From NCBI GenBank assembly GCA_943913645.1, contig CALTYZ010000008.1:32318-96317 (forward strand): a DNA stretch of 64,000 nucleotides, given 5' to 3'. Both the position numbers and the translations under genes were made by a program. The stretch is from an uncultured Corynebacterium sp. GTDB taxonomy: Bacteria; Actinomycetota; Actinomycetes; Mycobacteriales; Mycobacteriaceae. The notes beneath the pieces are model-generated. The model was given only the letters and a program-made list of their open reading frames with translations, searched no databases and had not been told where the DNA came from. This document shows, piece by piece, positions 38,127 through 46,203 of the stretch (the first letter of the stretch is position 1; every line of letters starts with the position of its first letter).

Positions 38127-38699
38127 ATGACAGCTTCCAACACCTCTGGCTTAGCCAAAACAGTGGGCATCGTTCTCGGTTCTGTACGCGAAGGGCGATT
38201 TGGCGAACAGGTCGCGCACTGGGTACTCGACGCGGCTGCCGCCCGCGAGGCCGATGTCACCTACCAACTCCTCGACCTTGGGACATTCAACGTCCCTGCA
38301 CTCACGGCTGCGACCATCCCCGGTGCGGGCAACAAACAATACGACGTTGAGGAGGTCACCCGCTGGTCACAAGCGATCGACGCCTGCGATGGCTTCATCT
38401 TCGTCACACCGGAATACAACCACTCTGTGCCTGGCGCGATGAAAAACGCCTTCGACTCGCTTGGGCCCGAATGGGTGGGTAAACCGGTTGCTTTCGTTGG
38501 CTACGGCGCTGACGGTGGAGTTCGTGCGGTGGAGCACTGGCGCCAGATCGTGGCTAACTTATCCATGTTGGGGGTGCGCAACCAGGTCGCCCTCTCGCTT
38601 TTCGACGACACCTCCAACGACCAGTTCGCCCCCCGCGACCAAAAAGGTGCCGATCTGCAAAAGGTGCTCGCAGACCTGGAGCACGCGTTGACCCGCTAG
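38127..38699 (+). CDS. NAD(P)H-dependent FMN reductase family protein
   Basis: 190 residues of flavodoxin fold. The FMN phosphate loop is GSVREGRFGEQVAHW. FVTPEYNHSVPGAMKNAFD is the classic second motif of the NADPH-dependent FMN/quinone/azo reductase family (SsuE/ChrR-like). VGYGADGGVRAVEHWR follows. It stands alone between prfC and pth, so its physiological partner is unknown; quinone detoxification or flavin supply are both possible. Confidence 0.9.
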   Translation: MTASNTSGLAKTVGIVLGSVREGRFGEQVAHWVLDAAAAREADVTYQLLDLGTFNVPALTAATIPGAGNKQYDVEEVTRWSQAIDACDGFIFVTPEYNHSVPGAMKNAFDSLGPEWVGKPVAFVGYGADGGVRAVEHWRQIVANLSMLGVRNQVALSLFDDTSNDQFAPRDQKGADLQKVLADLEHALTR

Positions 38700-38711
38700 A
38701 GCACCGTCAAG

Positions 38712-39353
38712 TCAGCGGGCGTGAATGATGTTCTGCGCCTGCGCGAGGCCCTGCTCGGTGGTCAACCGTGCCGCCCGGGCTGCCAGGGCGATCTGGTCTG
38801 CAACCCCTGCTGGGCCACCAGCAACCGGTCCGAGTACCCAATCGATGATTGAGTCGCCTTTTGGTGGGCGGCCAATGCCGACCCGCACCCGCGGGTACTC
38901 ACGCGTTCCCAGGTGCTGAGTGATTGACTTCAGACCGTTGTGGCCGTTTTCATTGCCGCCCATGCGCAACTTCACCGTGCCGGGAGGAAGATCCAACTCG
39001 TCGTGCACCACCAGCACACGATCCGGGGCGATGCCAAGGCGCGCCGCCAAGGGGCCCACACCTTGCCCGGACTCGTTCATAAACGTCGTTGTTCGCGCAT
39101 AGGCAACGTGGTCGGCGATTGCCACACGGGCTTTGACACCCTCCACGGGTTCAAGCTCGAGCGGGCTGTCAGAAATCTCAGCAATAAGCCGGTCAAGAAC
39201 CATATAGCCCACATTGTGGCGCGTGGCGTCGTACTTGGCCCCGGGGTTGCCGAGGCCGACGACAAGCCATTTGGCATCCCCAAGTGTCGCTGGTTTTTCC
39301 GTGCGGTGACGCGATTTGGAGGGGCGAAACAAAGCGCGTAAGGATTTGAACAC
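38712..39353 (-). CDS. pth: Peptidyl-tRNA hydrolase, first paralogue
   Basis: 213 residues. It rescues tRNA from prematurely released peptidyl-tRNA. GLGNPGAKYDATRHNVGY carries the catalytic His; FMNESG and HDELDLPPGTVKLRMGGNENGHNGLKSI carry the other active-site residues, all intact. A basic N-terminal extension of about 25 residues (FRPSKSRHRTEK) precedes the core. The start is a GTG at 39353. A second, shorter copy is at 41255-41854. Confidence 0.94.
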   Translation of the reverse strand: MFKSLRALFRPSKSRHRTEKPATLGDAKWLVVGLGNPGAKYDATRHNVGYMVLDRLIAEISDSPLELEPVEGVKARVAIADHVAYARTTTFMNESGQGVGPLAARLGIAPDRVLVVHDELDLPPGTVKLRMGGNENGHNGLKSITQHLGTREYPRVRVGIGRPPKGDSIIDWVLGPVAGGPAGVADQIALAARAARLTTEQGLAQAQNIIHAR

Positions 39354-39418
39354 GCCGGCCAGTCTATTCGGCTGCTGGCCTGTTGCACACCCACACAGAT
39401 CGCGCTTAGGCTGCCGGT

Positions 39419-40369
39419 ATGGCCCAACGCCCGAATACCGCCGGGACCTCGTTCACACTGCCACCAGTCATCGCTGCGCCGATGGCGGGTGGGCCCTCCA
39501 CCCCCAAGCTGGTCAATGCCGTGAACTTCGGCTTTTTGGCGTGGGGAACCTGCACACCCACTACCGCCCGTGAAGAGCTTGGTAACACATCTGTCCCATT
39601 TGGGATCAACCTGTTCTACCCCCAGTCCTACCAGCCATCTCAGGCTGACCTCGAGGCCGTGGTACAGCGTCTCGGTCCGGATACGGGGACGAGACTGCCC
39701 CAGGTTGATCTCACGGCGGGATTTGCCGAAAAGTTCACGCTCGCGCTCAATTCCCCAGCCCAGGTCGTCTCTTCGACCTTCGGTTGTTTTTCTCGAGACG
39801 AAATCGCCGCCCTCCACGACAGCGGCAAGCAAGCTTGGATCACGGTGACAACTGCCGAACACGCGGCAGTCGCGTTCAGCCGCGGTGCGGATGCGGTCGT
39901 GGTCCAAGGGCCTCGCGCTGGTGGTCACCGGGGAACCTGGGATCCACGCGACGCACCTGGCACCGATACCCTTGAAGAGCTGCTTGTCAGCATCGAAGGT
40001 CGCCGCATCGCCGCTGGGGGTGTGCGCTGCGCCGGTGACGTCGACACGCTGCTCGCGCTCGGTGCCGAAGCCGTGGCGTGCGGCACCGCGTTTCTGCTTG
40101 CTGATGAAGCTGGCACCAGTGAGCGCAACCGCAGCCTTGTGCGAAGCGATCGACCGAGTGTGTTGAGTAGGGCATTTTCTGGCCGCTGGGCGCGCGGGGT
40201 GGAAACTGACTTCACCGTGCGCAACCCAGATTTGCCTGCTGTTTACCCGTACTTGCGGCCAATGACGAAGGACAACGACTATTGCCTTGCGGGCGATGAG
40301 CGCGCGCAGCTGATGGAAGCATCTGCCGCTGCTATTGAGCGGGAGCTCACCCCGACGCGGTTTCAGTAA
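39419..40369 (+). CDS. Nitronate monooxygenase family (FMN-dependent)
   Basis: 316 residues, TIM barrel of the 2-nitropropane dioxygenase family. [18 protein letters not shown] is at the N-terminus, INLFYPQ follows, and [17 protein letters not shown] is the FMN-phosphate/active-site motif with the conserved His. [30 protein letters not shown] is the phosphate-binding C-terminal half. These enzymes oxidise propionate-3-nitronate or similar toxins. It lies between the two pth genes with its own start. Confidence 0.88.
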   Translation: MAQRPNTAGTSFTLPPVIAAPMAGGPSTPKLVNAVNFGFLAWGTCTPTTAREELGNTSVPFGINLFYPQSYQPSQADLEAVVQRLGPDTGTRLPQVDLTAGFAEKFTLALNSPAQVVSSTFGCFSRDEIAALHDSGKQAWITVTTAEHAAVAFSRGADAVVVQGPRAGGHRGTWDPRDAPGTDTLEELLVSIEGRRIAAGGVRCAGDVDTLLALGAEAVACGTAFLLADEAGTSERNRSLVRSDRPSVLSRAFSGRWARGVETDFTVRNPDLPAVYPYLRPMTKDNDYCLAGDERAQLMEASAAAIERELTPTRFQ

Positions 40370-41199
40370 ACCCGCACCGTGTTTTCAATCGCGCCAAGAC
40401 CCGCAACCTCAACGCGCACGATGTCACCATCCGCAAGGTAGCGCTGCGGGTCGCGCGCGTGGCCAACCCCGTCTGGTGTGCCGGTGGCGATGACGTCACC
40501 GGGCGCCAGTGGGTAGAGATGCGAGATGAACTCGATGAGTTTTTCGGGGGTAAACACCAAGTCATCGGTGGGGGAGTGTTGGAGTTGTTCACCATTGACG
40601 GTGGTTGTGATCGTCGGGCCGGGTCGCCAGTCTATGTCTAACCAGGGCCCGAAACCGGCTGAATGCTCCAACGATTTGCCCTGGTGCCACTGTTTGGTGC
40701 GGTTTTGTAGTTCGCGATTGGTCAAATCGTTGATGATTGCGTAGCCCGCAATATAGGCTTCTGCGTCGGCCGCGTGCACATGGCGCGCCTGCTTAGCGAC
40801 GACCACGGCAACCTCCCCCTCAAAATCCAGCGCACCCGCATTGAAGCTGGCAATGGCGGTGTCGTCGAAGGGGCCGATGAGCGCCTCAGGAAACTTGATG
40901 AACAGCGTCGGCACGTCGGGGCGGTCATGACCCATTTCTACAATGTGTTTGGCGTAGTTCAGGCCAACGCAAATGATTTTTCCCGGACGGGGGATCACAG
41001 GCGCGAGCTGGTGCGAATTGAACATGCGCGGTGTGCTTGCCGTTTCCGCGATCTCACGCCAGTTCGGCTCCGCAAGCAACGCCCCTACATCCGCAAAGCC
41101 GGGAATCGGTGTTGCGCGTATCGTCTGCTCGCTTGCGTCGGTGTCGATGCGGGCAGCAAGCGTGTCAGTGGCGGAGGTGCGGATGGTGGCAAGACGCAT
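40363..41199 (-). CDS. Fumarylacetoacetate hydrolase family protein
   Basis: 278 residues. A variable N-terminus of 60 residues is followed by the FAH fold: [45 protein letters not shown] (acidic metal ligands), NDLTNRELQ, and [13 protein letters not shown]. Members hydrolyse or decarboxylate beta-keto acids such as oxaloacetate or acylpyruvates. It is far from the hpa cluster and ends overlapping the nitronate monooxygenase gene convergently, so no pathway is indicated by its neighbours. Confidence 0.87.
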   Translation of the reverse strand: MRLATIRTSATDTLAARIDTDASEQTIRATPIPGFADVGALLAEPNWREIAETASTPRMFNSHQLAPVIPRPGKIICVGLNYAKHIVEMGHDRPDVPTLFIKFPEALIGPFDDTAIASFNAGALDFEGEVAVVVAKQARHVHAADAEAYIAGYAIINDLTNRELQNRTKQWHQGKSLEHSAGFGPWLDIDWRPGPTITTTVNGEQLQHSPTDDLVFTPEKLIEFISHLYPLAPGDVIATGTPDGVGHARDPQRYLADGDIVRVEVAGLGAIENTVRVY

Positions 41200-41254
41200 G
41201 CGCCCAGGCTATCGTGCTCACGCTTTTCGCGTTTGTAGCGGCTAAGTACAGTCC

Positions 41255-41854
41255 TTAGCGCAGGGCAGCGAGTATGTCGTCCGCAGCGGCCGTCGCCGCT
41301 AGCGTGACATCGATTTCTTCTGCGGTTGTAAAAGGCTTGAGTACATAGTCGCGCGGGGCCATCCGGCCAGGCGGGCGGCCGATGCCTACCGCTAGCTTGT
41401 TGTACGGCGCGTCGCCGAATGTTTTGCGCAGTGCTTTCGTCACTGACTTCAAGCCGTTGTGCCCATGGTCACCGCCACCGCAGCGCAGCTTGACTTCGCC
41501 GAGCGGCAGATCCAACTCGTCGTACGCCACGTAGAGGTCATGGGGGCTGACCCGGAAGTAGTCCATCAGCGCCTTGACCGGGCCGCCTGAGACGTTCATG
41601 AACGCTCGCGTGCGTGCCAGTACAACCTGACGGTCGGGGCAGAGTCGCCCGGCGGTCAGCTCAGCCACCTCGGTGTTTGTGCGTTTATGTGCTGAGAGCT
41701 GCGCCGGCGTCGGAAAGACGCGTCCGCAGAGCTCATCGACAACCCGAACTCCCACGTTGTGTCGGGTCGCGGCGTACTGCGGGCCAGGATTGCCCAAACC
41801 GACAATCAACGCGGAAGAATCAGAAGAAGATGAGGCGGCGTTCACCCCAGCCAT
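41255..41854 (-). CDS. pth: Peptidyl-tRNA hydrolase, second paralogue
   Basis: 199 residues. IVGLGNPGPQYAATRHNVG, FMNVSGGPV and YDELDLPLGEVKLRCGGGDHGHNGLKSV keep all catalytic positions. It lies 14 bases after rplY, the standard rplY-pth order in many bacteria, so this is likely the ancestral copy. The other paralogue (38712-39353) has a longer basic N-terminus. Both look functional. Confidence 0.94.
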   Translation of the reverse strand: MAGVNAASSSSDSSALIVGLGNPGPQYAATRHNVGVRVVDELCGRVFPTPAQLSAHKRTNTEVAELTAGRLCPDRQVVLARTRAFMNVSGGPVKALMDYFRVSPHDLYVAYDELDLPLGEVKLRCGGGDHGHNGLKSVTKALRKTFGDAPYNKLAVGIGRPPGRMAPRDYVLKPFTTAEEIDVTLAATAAADDILAALR

Positions 41855-41868
41855 GGTAGGCGGGGCTG

Positions 41869-42540
41869 TTAGGAGTTTGCTCCCTCATCGCCCTTGCCAG
41901 CGTCGGCGTTGTCGCCAGCATCGTCTGCGTCTGCGCCAGCCTCAGCACCGCCTTCTTCTGCCTCAGCTGCAGCAGCCTCCAGTTCCTCGTCAACCTGCTC
42001 GAAGGTGACGTTGACCAGGAGCGACTCGGGGTCGGAGATGAGCTCAGCGCCGTCCGGCAGTGTGAGGTCAGAGGCGAAGAGCTGGTCGCCGATCTCTTTG
42101 CCTTCGATGGAGATAGTGAGCTCGTCCGGGATCTTGAGGGCGTCGATCTCGATCTCGACTTCGGTTGCTTCTTGCAACACGACAGCACCCGGAACCGCTT
42201 CACCCTCGGTGACCACAGGCACGAAGACGATAACCTTCTCACCGCGCTTGATGCCGAGCAGGTCCACGTGGTCGATTTCAAGAGTGATCACATTTTGATC
42301 GATGTGCCGGACCATGGACAGCAGTTGCTTGCCCTCGACCTCAAGCTCCAGAATCGCGTTCACACCGTCATTGCGCACAAGGGCGGTGAACTCGATGCGA
42401 TCTACCGCGAAGTGGGTGTTTTCAATGCCGGCCTCGTAGAGTACGCCAGGGATTTTGCCAGCGCGGCGGAGGCGGCGGGCAGAACCTTTACCAAACTCTT
42501 CACGCTTTTCGGCTTGGATGACCGGTGGGGTAGTAGCCAT
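41869..42540 (-). CDS. rplY: 50S ribosomal protein L25 / general stress protein Ctc
   Basis: 223 residues. The N-terminal L25 domain (EKREEFGKGSARRLRRAGKIPGVLYEAG) binds 5S rRNA. A TL5/Ctc-type C-terminal beta domain follows and ends in a very acidic Ala/Glu/Asp-rich tail of about 40 residues, common in Actinobacteria. The ATG at 42540 has AGAAGGAG before it. Two hairpins sit in the leader, one involving that ribosome site. pth follows directly. Confidence 0.94.
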   Translation of the reverse strand: MATTPPVIQAEKREEFGKGSARRLRRAGKIPGVLYEAGIENTHFAVDRIEFTALVRNDGVNAILELEVEGKQLLSMVRHIDQNVITLEIDHVDLLGIKRGEKVIVFVPVVTEGEAVPGAVVLQEATEVEIEIDALKIPDELTISIEGKEIGDQLFASDLTLPDGAELISDPESLLVNVTFEQVDEELEAAAAEAEEGGAEAGADADDAGDNADAGKGDEGANS

Positions 42541-42551
42541 GTTGAAAACTC

Positions 42552-42597
42552 CTTCTATCTCAATGAGAAGGGTCGCAAGCAAACAAAAACCGCGACC
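42552..42597 (-). promoter_or_regulatory. Two adjacent hairpins in the rplY leader
   Basis: On the + strand, CTTCT (42552-42556) pairs with AGAAG (42566-42570), and GGTCGC (42571-42576) pairs with GCGACC (42592-42597). Read on the rplY (minus) strand, the hairpin nearer the gene includes the AGAAG of the AGAAGGAG ribosome site. This could modulate L25 synthesis. The helices are short and the idea is inferred from pairing only. Confidence 0.35.
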
Positions 42598-42734
42598 ACT
42601 TCAACGGGTGCGTGCTCGTCGAGTGATCGCAGCATAAGGATCGCATCGCGTCGATAACGGCTTCGTTTCTAGATAACTTCAGCCCTCGCCGAGACCGCTT
42701 CATGCTAACAGGGAGCACCTTGGAGACAAAATAG

Positions 42735-44639
42735 CTAACGCTGCGGCAACAGCGCCTTGCCAAAGTACGCCTCCAAGCCAGCGCAATCGTCGAGGGGGAG
42801 CACCGCACCGACGTACTGGTCTGGCCGCACAATCACCACTGCGCCGTCGCGGGAGATGCCGCGCGCGTCGAAAATGTCCTCCTCAGTGAGCGCGGACCAC
42901 ACCTTGCCCCAGTACTCCACGCGCAGAGAACCGGTGCGTGGACGGAACACCTCCGGTGCGTCAGTGACCTCGAAGTCGTGGTAGTGCTGCTGGTAAATAA
43001 CGTTGATGTCGAACATCGCATCGTCGTCGACGCCGTCGACAGTGTAGCGGTGGTAGAACGAATCCTCACGCTGGATGTACTCGGCGAGGCGCGCCACCTT
43101 CGAGTCTTGCGCTGATGTGTTCGGCGCGGCGCGATCAGCGAAGACGTAGATGCGGTAGCGGCCATCGGCAGTGTGCATGTGGCCGAGGTGCCGTGGGTTT
43201 GCGTCGCAGCGGCGCATCGCGCGATACGACTTGAAACGTCGACCCACCGGGAACCCTGCGGCCAACTCCTGGTGCTCTGTGTCGGCCGTGATCGCGTTAT
43301 TGGTGTACTCGGTGAGGAATCCTGCGGCAAACTCCTCGGCGGCGACGTAGTAGTCCTCTACCGCGGTAGGGTTATCTAGTTTTTCGACTGGGGTGGCCAT
43401 CAGTGTGGACCATTCTTTGTCAAACCTGATCAAGTTGGCTGCCGCTGGTTGGCGCTCGGTGTGGTAGGTCAACAGCAGTGACTCCGGTGCCCGGCCGGAG
43501 AGCACATGCCCCAGCTTCCACGCGATGTTCCACCCGTCTTGCATGGACACGTTCATACCCTGGCCGGCTTTGGCGGAGTGGGTGTGGCAGGCATCGCCGG
43601 TGAGGAACACGCGCGGGGTGGGAGAGTCGGTGTTGTGGTCGGCGTCGTCGAAACCGTCGACAAGTCGGTGTCCGACTTCGTAGATGGAGCTCCACGCGAC
43701 GTTTTTCACGTCGATGGTGTAGGGCTCCATGATCTGGTTCGCTTTTTCAATGATTGTCTCCACCGGCGTTTGGCGGATCTTGCTCTTCTCCTCGGGTGAG
43801 TCGGCGGCGGACACGACCCCGAGGTCAACGTACATGCGAGCCAGGTAGCCACCTTCGCGCGGGATGTGCAGGATCGAGCCTGCCTTTGAGTGGATCGAGC
43901 ACTTGGTGCGCCAATCCGGAAAGTCGGTGTCTACTACTACGTCCATCACGCCCCAGGCCTGGTTCGCCTGGTCGCCTTCGAGCTTGCGCTGGATGGATTT
44001 GCGCACACCGGAGTGGGCCCCGTCGCAGCCGATGACGTACTTCGCGCGGACGGTGTGTGTGGCACCCTTGTCTTCGCCTGCGGTGCGGGTCAGTTCGACT
44101 TTGACCGGATAGTCGTGTCCTTCCTCCACGGTGAGCGTGTTGAATTCCCAGCCGTAGTTCGGGGTCAGTTGTGTTGGTGAGCGCTGCGCGAAGCGCAGGA
44201 AGTAATCCAGCACGCGGGCCTGGTTCACAATCAGGTGCGGGAATTCCGAAATACCGTGTTCATCATCAATGGGGCGCGCCCCGCGCACGATGTTGTTGGG
44301 GTTTTCCGGATCTGGATTCCAAAAAGACATCTCGGTGATGCGGTAGGCCTCCTCGGTGATCTCTGATGCAAAACCGAATGCTTGGAATGTTTCTACCGAG
44401 CGTGACTGGATGCCGTCTGCTTGACCGAGTACCAGGCGCCCGTCACGACGCTCGATGATGTGCGTGCGCACCTGCGGGAACATCGAAAGCTGCGCAGCGG
44501 CGATCGCACCTGCCGGACCACTGCCTACGATGAGGACATCCATCTCGTCGGGGAGTTCGTCGGTGCGGTGTATCCAGTTTTCGTTGGGGCTGTGGCAGCG
44601 GGGGTCCTGTGAAACGTAGCCGTTGTGGTGAAACTGCAT
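42735..44639 (-). CDS. FAD-dependent aromatic hydroxylase, phenol 2-monooxygenase / MobA family
   Basis: 634 residues. N-terminal FAD-binding DVLIVGSGPAGAIAAAQLS, the NADPH/FAD motif VIGCDGAHSGVRKSI, then FLTGDACHTHSAKAGQGMNVSMQDG. A C-terminal thioredoxin-like domain (about 440-634) ends with DGAVVIVRPDQYVGAVLPL, as in phenol hydroxylase and 3-hydroxybenzoate 4-hydroxylase (MobA). Beside the hpa operon it probably hydroxylates a hydroxyphenyl-acid to a catechol feeding HpaD; 3-hydroxyphenylacetate is one candidate (inference). The ATG at 44639 has AAGGAAAG before it. It is co-directional with the MHS transporter 34 bases upstream. Confidence 0.88.
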   Translation of the reverse strand: MQFHHNGYVSQDPRCHSPNENWIHRTDELPDEMDVLIVGSGPAGAIAAAQLSMFPQVRTHIIERRDGRLVLGQADGIQSRSVETFQAFGFASEITEEAYRITEMSFWNPDPENPNNIVRGARPIDDEHGISEFPHLIVNQARVLDYFLRFAQRSPTQLTPNYGWEFNTLTVEEGHDYPVKVELTRTAGEDKGATHTVRAKYVIGCDGAHSGVRKSIQRKLEGDQANQAWGVMDVVVDTDFPDWRTKCSIHSKAGSILHIPREGGYLARMYVDLGVVSAADSPEEKSKIRQTPVETIIEKANQIMEPYTIDVKNVAWSSIYEVGHRLVDGFDDADHNTDSPTPRVFLTGDACHTHSAKAGQGMNVSMQDGWNIAWKLGHVLSGRAPESLLLTYHTERQPAAANLIRFDKEWSTLMATPVEKLDNPTAVEDYYVAAEEFAAGFLTEYTNNAITADTEHQELAAGFPVGRRFKSYRAMRRCDANPRHLGHMHTADGRYRIYVFADRAAPNTSAQDSKVARLAEYIQREDSFYHRYTVDGVDDDAMFDINVIYQQHYHDFEVTDAPEVFRPRTGSLRVEYWGKVWSALTEEDIFDARGISRDGAVVIVRPDQYVGAVLPLDDCAGLEAYFGKALLPQR

Positions 44640-44673
44640 GGTGCTTTCCTTGAAAGTGAGGATGATGAAGGTG

Positions 44674-46065
44674 TTATCGGGTTGCGGTGGGAATGTGCGA
44701 CGCCGGCTGCCAGATGAAATGGCCGCTCCTTTGTAAAGCCGTGTGCTCGTGTCCAAGCGGAATGCCGTTTCGCTCTCGTAGGCACACCGCTGCCAGAAGT
44801 CCAAGAAGCGACGCGGTCACGAGGTAGATGGTGATGGACCATGTTGTACCGGTAGACGCGTAGAGCGATGCGGCAATCGTGGGAGCGAAAGCGCCGCCCA
44901 GGATCGAACCGAGCGCGTAGGAAATTGAAGCGCCAGACGCACGCACTTCCGTCGGGAAAATCTCCGCGAATGTGGCCCCTGTCTGCCCGTAGGTCAGGCC
45001 CAGACCCACAGCTAGGAAACAGAGCGAGAGGTAGATATTTGCCAGCGAGCCAGTGTTCACCAGGGGGAAGAGGGCCACAGCTCCGGCTGCCTGGACGATA
45101 AAACCAATGATGTAGGTCATGCGCCTACCGATGTAATCTGAGATGAATCCAGCGAAGGCAGTGCTAAGTAGCCAAACCACTGCGGAAACAGTCACTGCAA
45201 GCAAGATGTCGCCACGATCAAGGGCAAGACCGTCTTCACGGGTGGTGTAGTTCTGGATGTAGCCACCGGTAGTCATATAACCCACGGTGCCGTTTGCGGC
45301 GAACAGCAGCGCAGTAACGATGACCAGCGGGGTGTAGTTGCTGAACAGTGTGCCGATTGGATTTTTGGTTTCGACCTTCCTGATCTCCGTCATCTCCTCG
45401 AACACGGGAGACTCATCTACTCCCTTGCGGATGTAAAACCCGATCAGGACGAGCACGGCGGAGAAGAGGAACGGCACACGCCAGCCCCACTCCATGAATG
45501 CATCACCAGGCGCGATCACATTCATGAGCGCTAACGCTGCTGAGGAGACGAGGAGGCCAAGCGGCACACCTGTTTGCGGGCCTGCTCCGTAGAGGCCTCG
45601 TTTGCTAGGAGGTGCGTGCTCGACTGCGAGCAGAACCGCAGAACCCCATTCGCCACCTGCGGAAATGCCTTGCACGATTCGTAGGAGGATCAGCAGGGTG
45701 GGTGCCCACACCCCGATCGTTTCGTAGGTGGGCAAAAGACCAATCAGCGTTGTGGCCGCACCCATTGCGATCAGGGTGATCATCAACGGGATGCGTCGAC
45801 CGTAGCGGTCAGCAAAGTGGCCGACGAGAAAAGCTCCCAAGGGGCGGAACAGGAATGAAAGTCCCATGGTGAGGAACGCGACAATGGTTGCTGCGTCTGA
45901 TCCGAAGCCGGCAAACATCAGCTGGTTGAACACCAGACCTGCGGTGGCAGCGTACAGAAAGTAGTCGTACCACTCGATTGCGGTGCCGATGGTGGTAGCA
46001 GCTACTACTCTGCCGCGTTCTTGAGTCATTGCAATATCGGAGGGCGAGTGTGTCTCAGAGGCCAC
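44674..46065 (-). CDS. MHS-family (MFS) aromatic acid / metabolite proton symporter
   Basis: 463 residues, 12 helices. TIGTAIEWYDYFLYAATAGLVFN is the MHS signature, followed by the loop 2-3 motif GHFADRYGRRIPL and RIVQGISAGGEWGSAVLL, then FAEIFPTEVRASG near helix 11. This subfamily imports shikimate, citrate, proline or aromatic acids with H+. The GTG at 46065 has AAAGGA upstream. It forms a transcription unit with the flavin hydroxylase and is divergent from the hpa operon, so import of the hydroxylated aromatic acid is inferred. Confidence 0.88.
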   Translation of the reverse strand: MASETHSPSDIAMTQERGRVVAATTIGTAIEWYDYFLYAATAGLVFNQLMFAGFGSDAATIVAFLTMGLSFLFRPLGAFLVGHFADRYGRRIPLMITLIAMGAATTLIGLLPTYETIGVWAPTLLILLRIVQGISAGGEWGSAVLLAVEHAPPSKRGLYGAGPQTGVPLGLLVSSAALALMNVIAPGDAFMEWGWRVPFLFSAVLVLIGFYIRKGVDESPVFEEMTEIRKVETKNPIGTLFSNYTPLVIVTALLFAANGTVGYMTTGGYIQNYTTREDGLALDRGDILLAVTVSAVVWLLSTAFAGFISDYIGRRMTYIIGFIVQAAGAVALFPLVNTGSLANIYLSLCFLAVGLGLTYGQTGATFAEIFPTEVRASGASISYALGSILGGAFAPTIAASLYASTGTTWSITIYLVTASLLGLLAAVCLRERNGIPLGHEHTALQRSGHFIWQPASHIPTATR

Positions 46066-46203
46066 CTGAATCCATCCTTTCGGTTATGTCGTACGTCTCG
46101 ATATTTGCCTGTATGTGATTTGAACCACTTGTGTTGCCAGGAATGATAATATACGATCAGGGGCACATTGCAAGGCCTTCTTTCATCAAAGGAGTTCCAT
46201 CGA
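46066..46203. promoter_or_regulatory. Divergent promoter region between hydroxylase/transporter and hpa operons
   Basis: 138 AT-richer bases drive both units. On the + strand a GATAAT/TAATAT -10-like box lies at about 46146-46153, with AAAGGAG at 46190-46196 before the fusion gene ATG. A CGTACG core (46089-46095 region) and a TATACGATC stretch are candidate binding sites for the GntR regulator of the operon, but I could not define a convincing paired palindrome. Confidence 0.45.
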
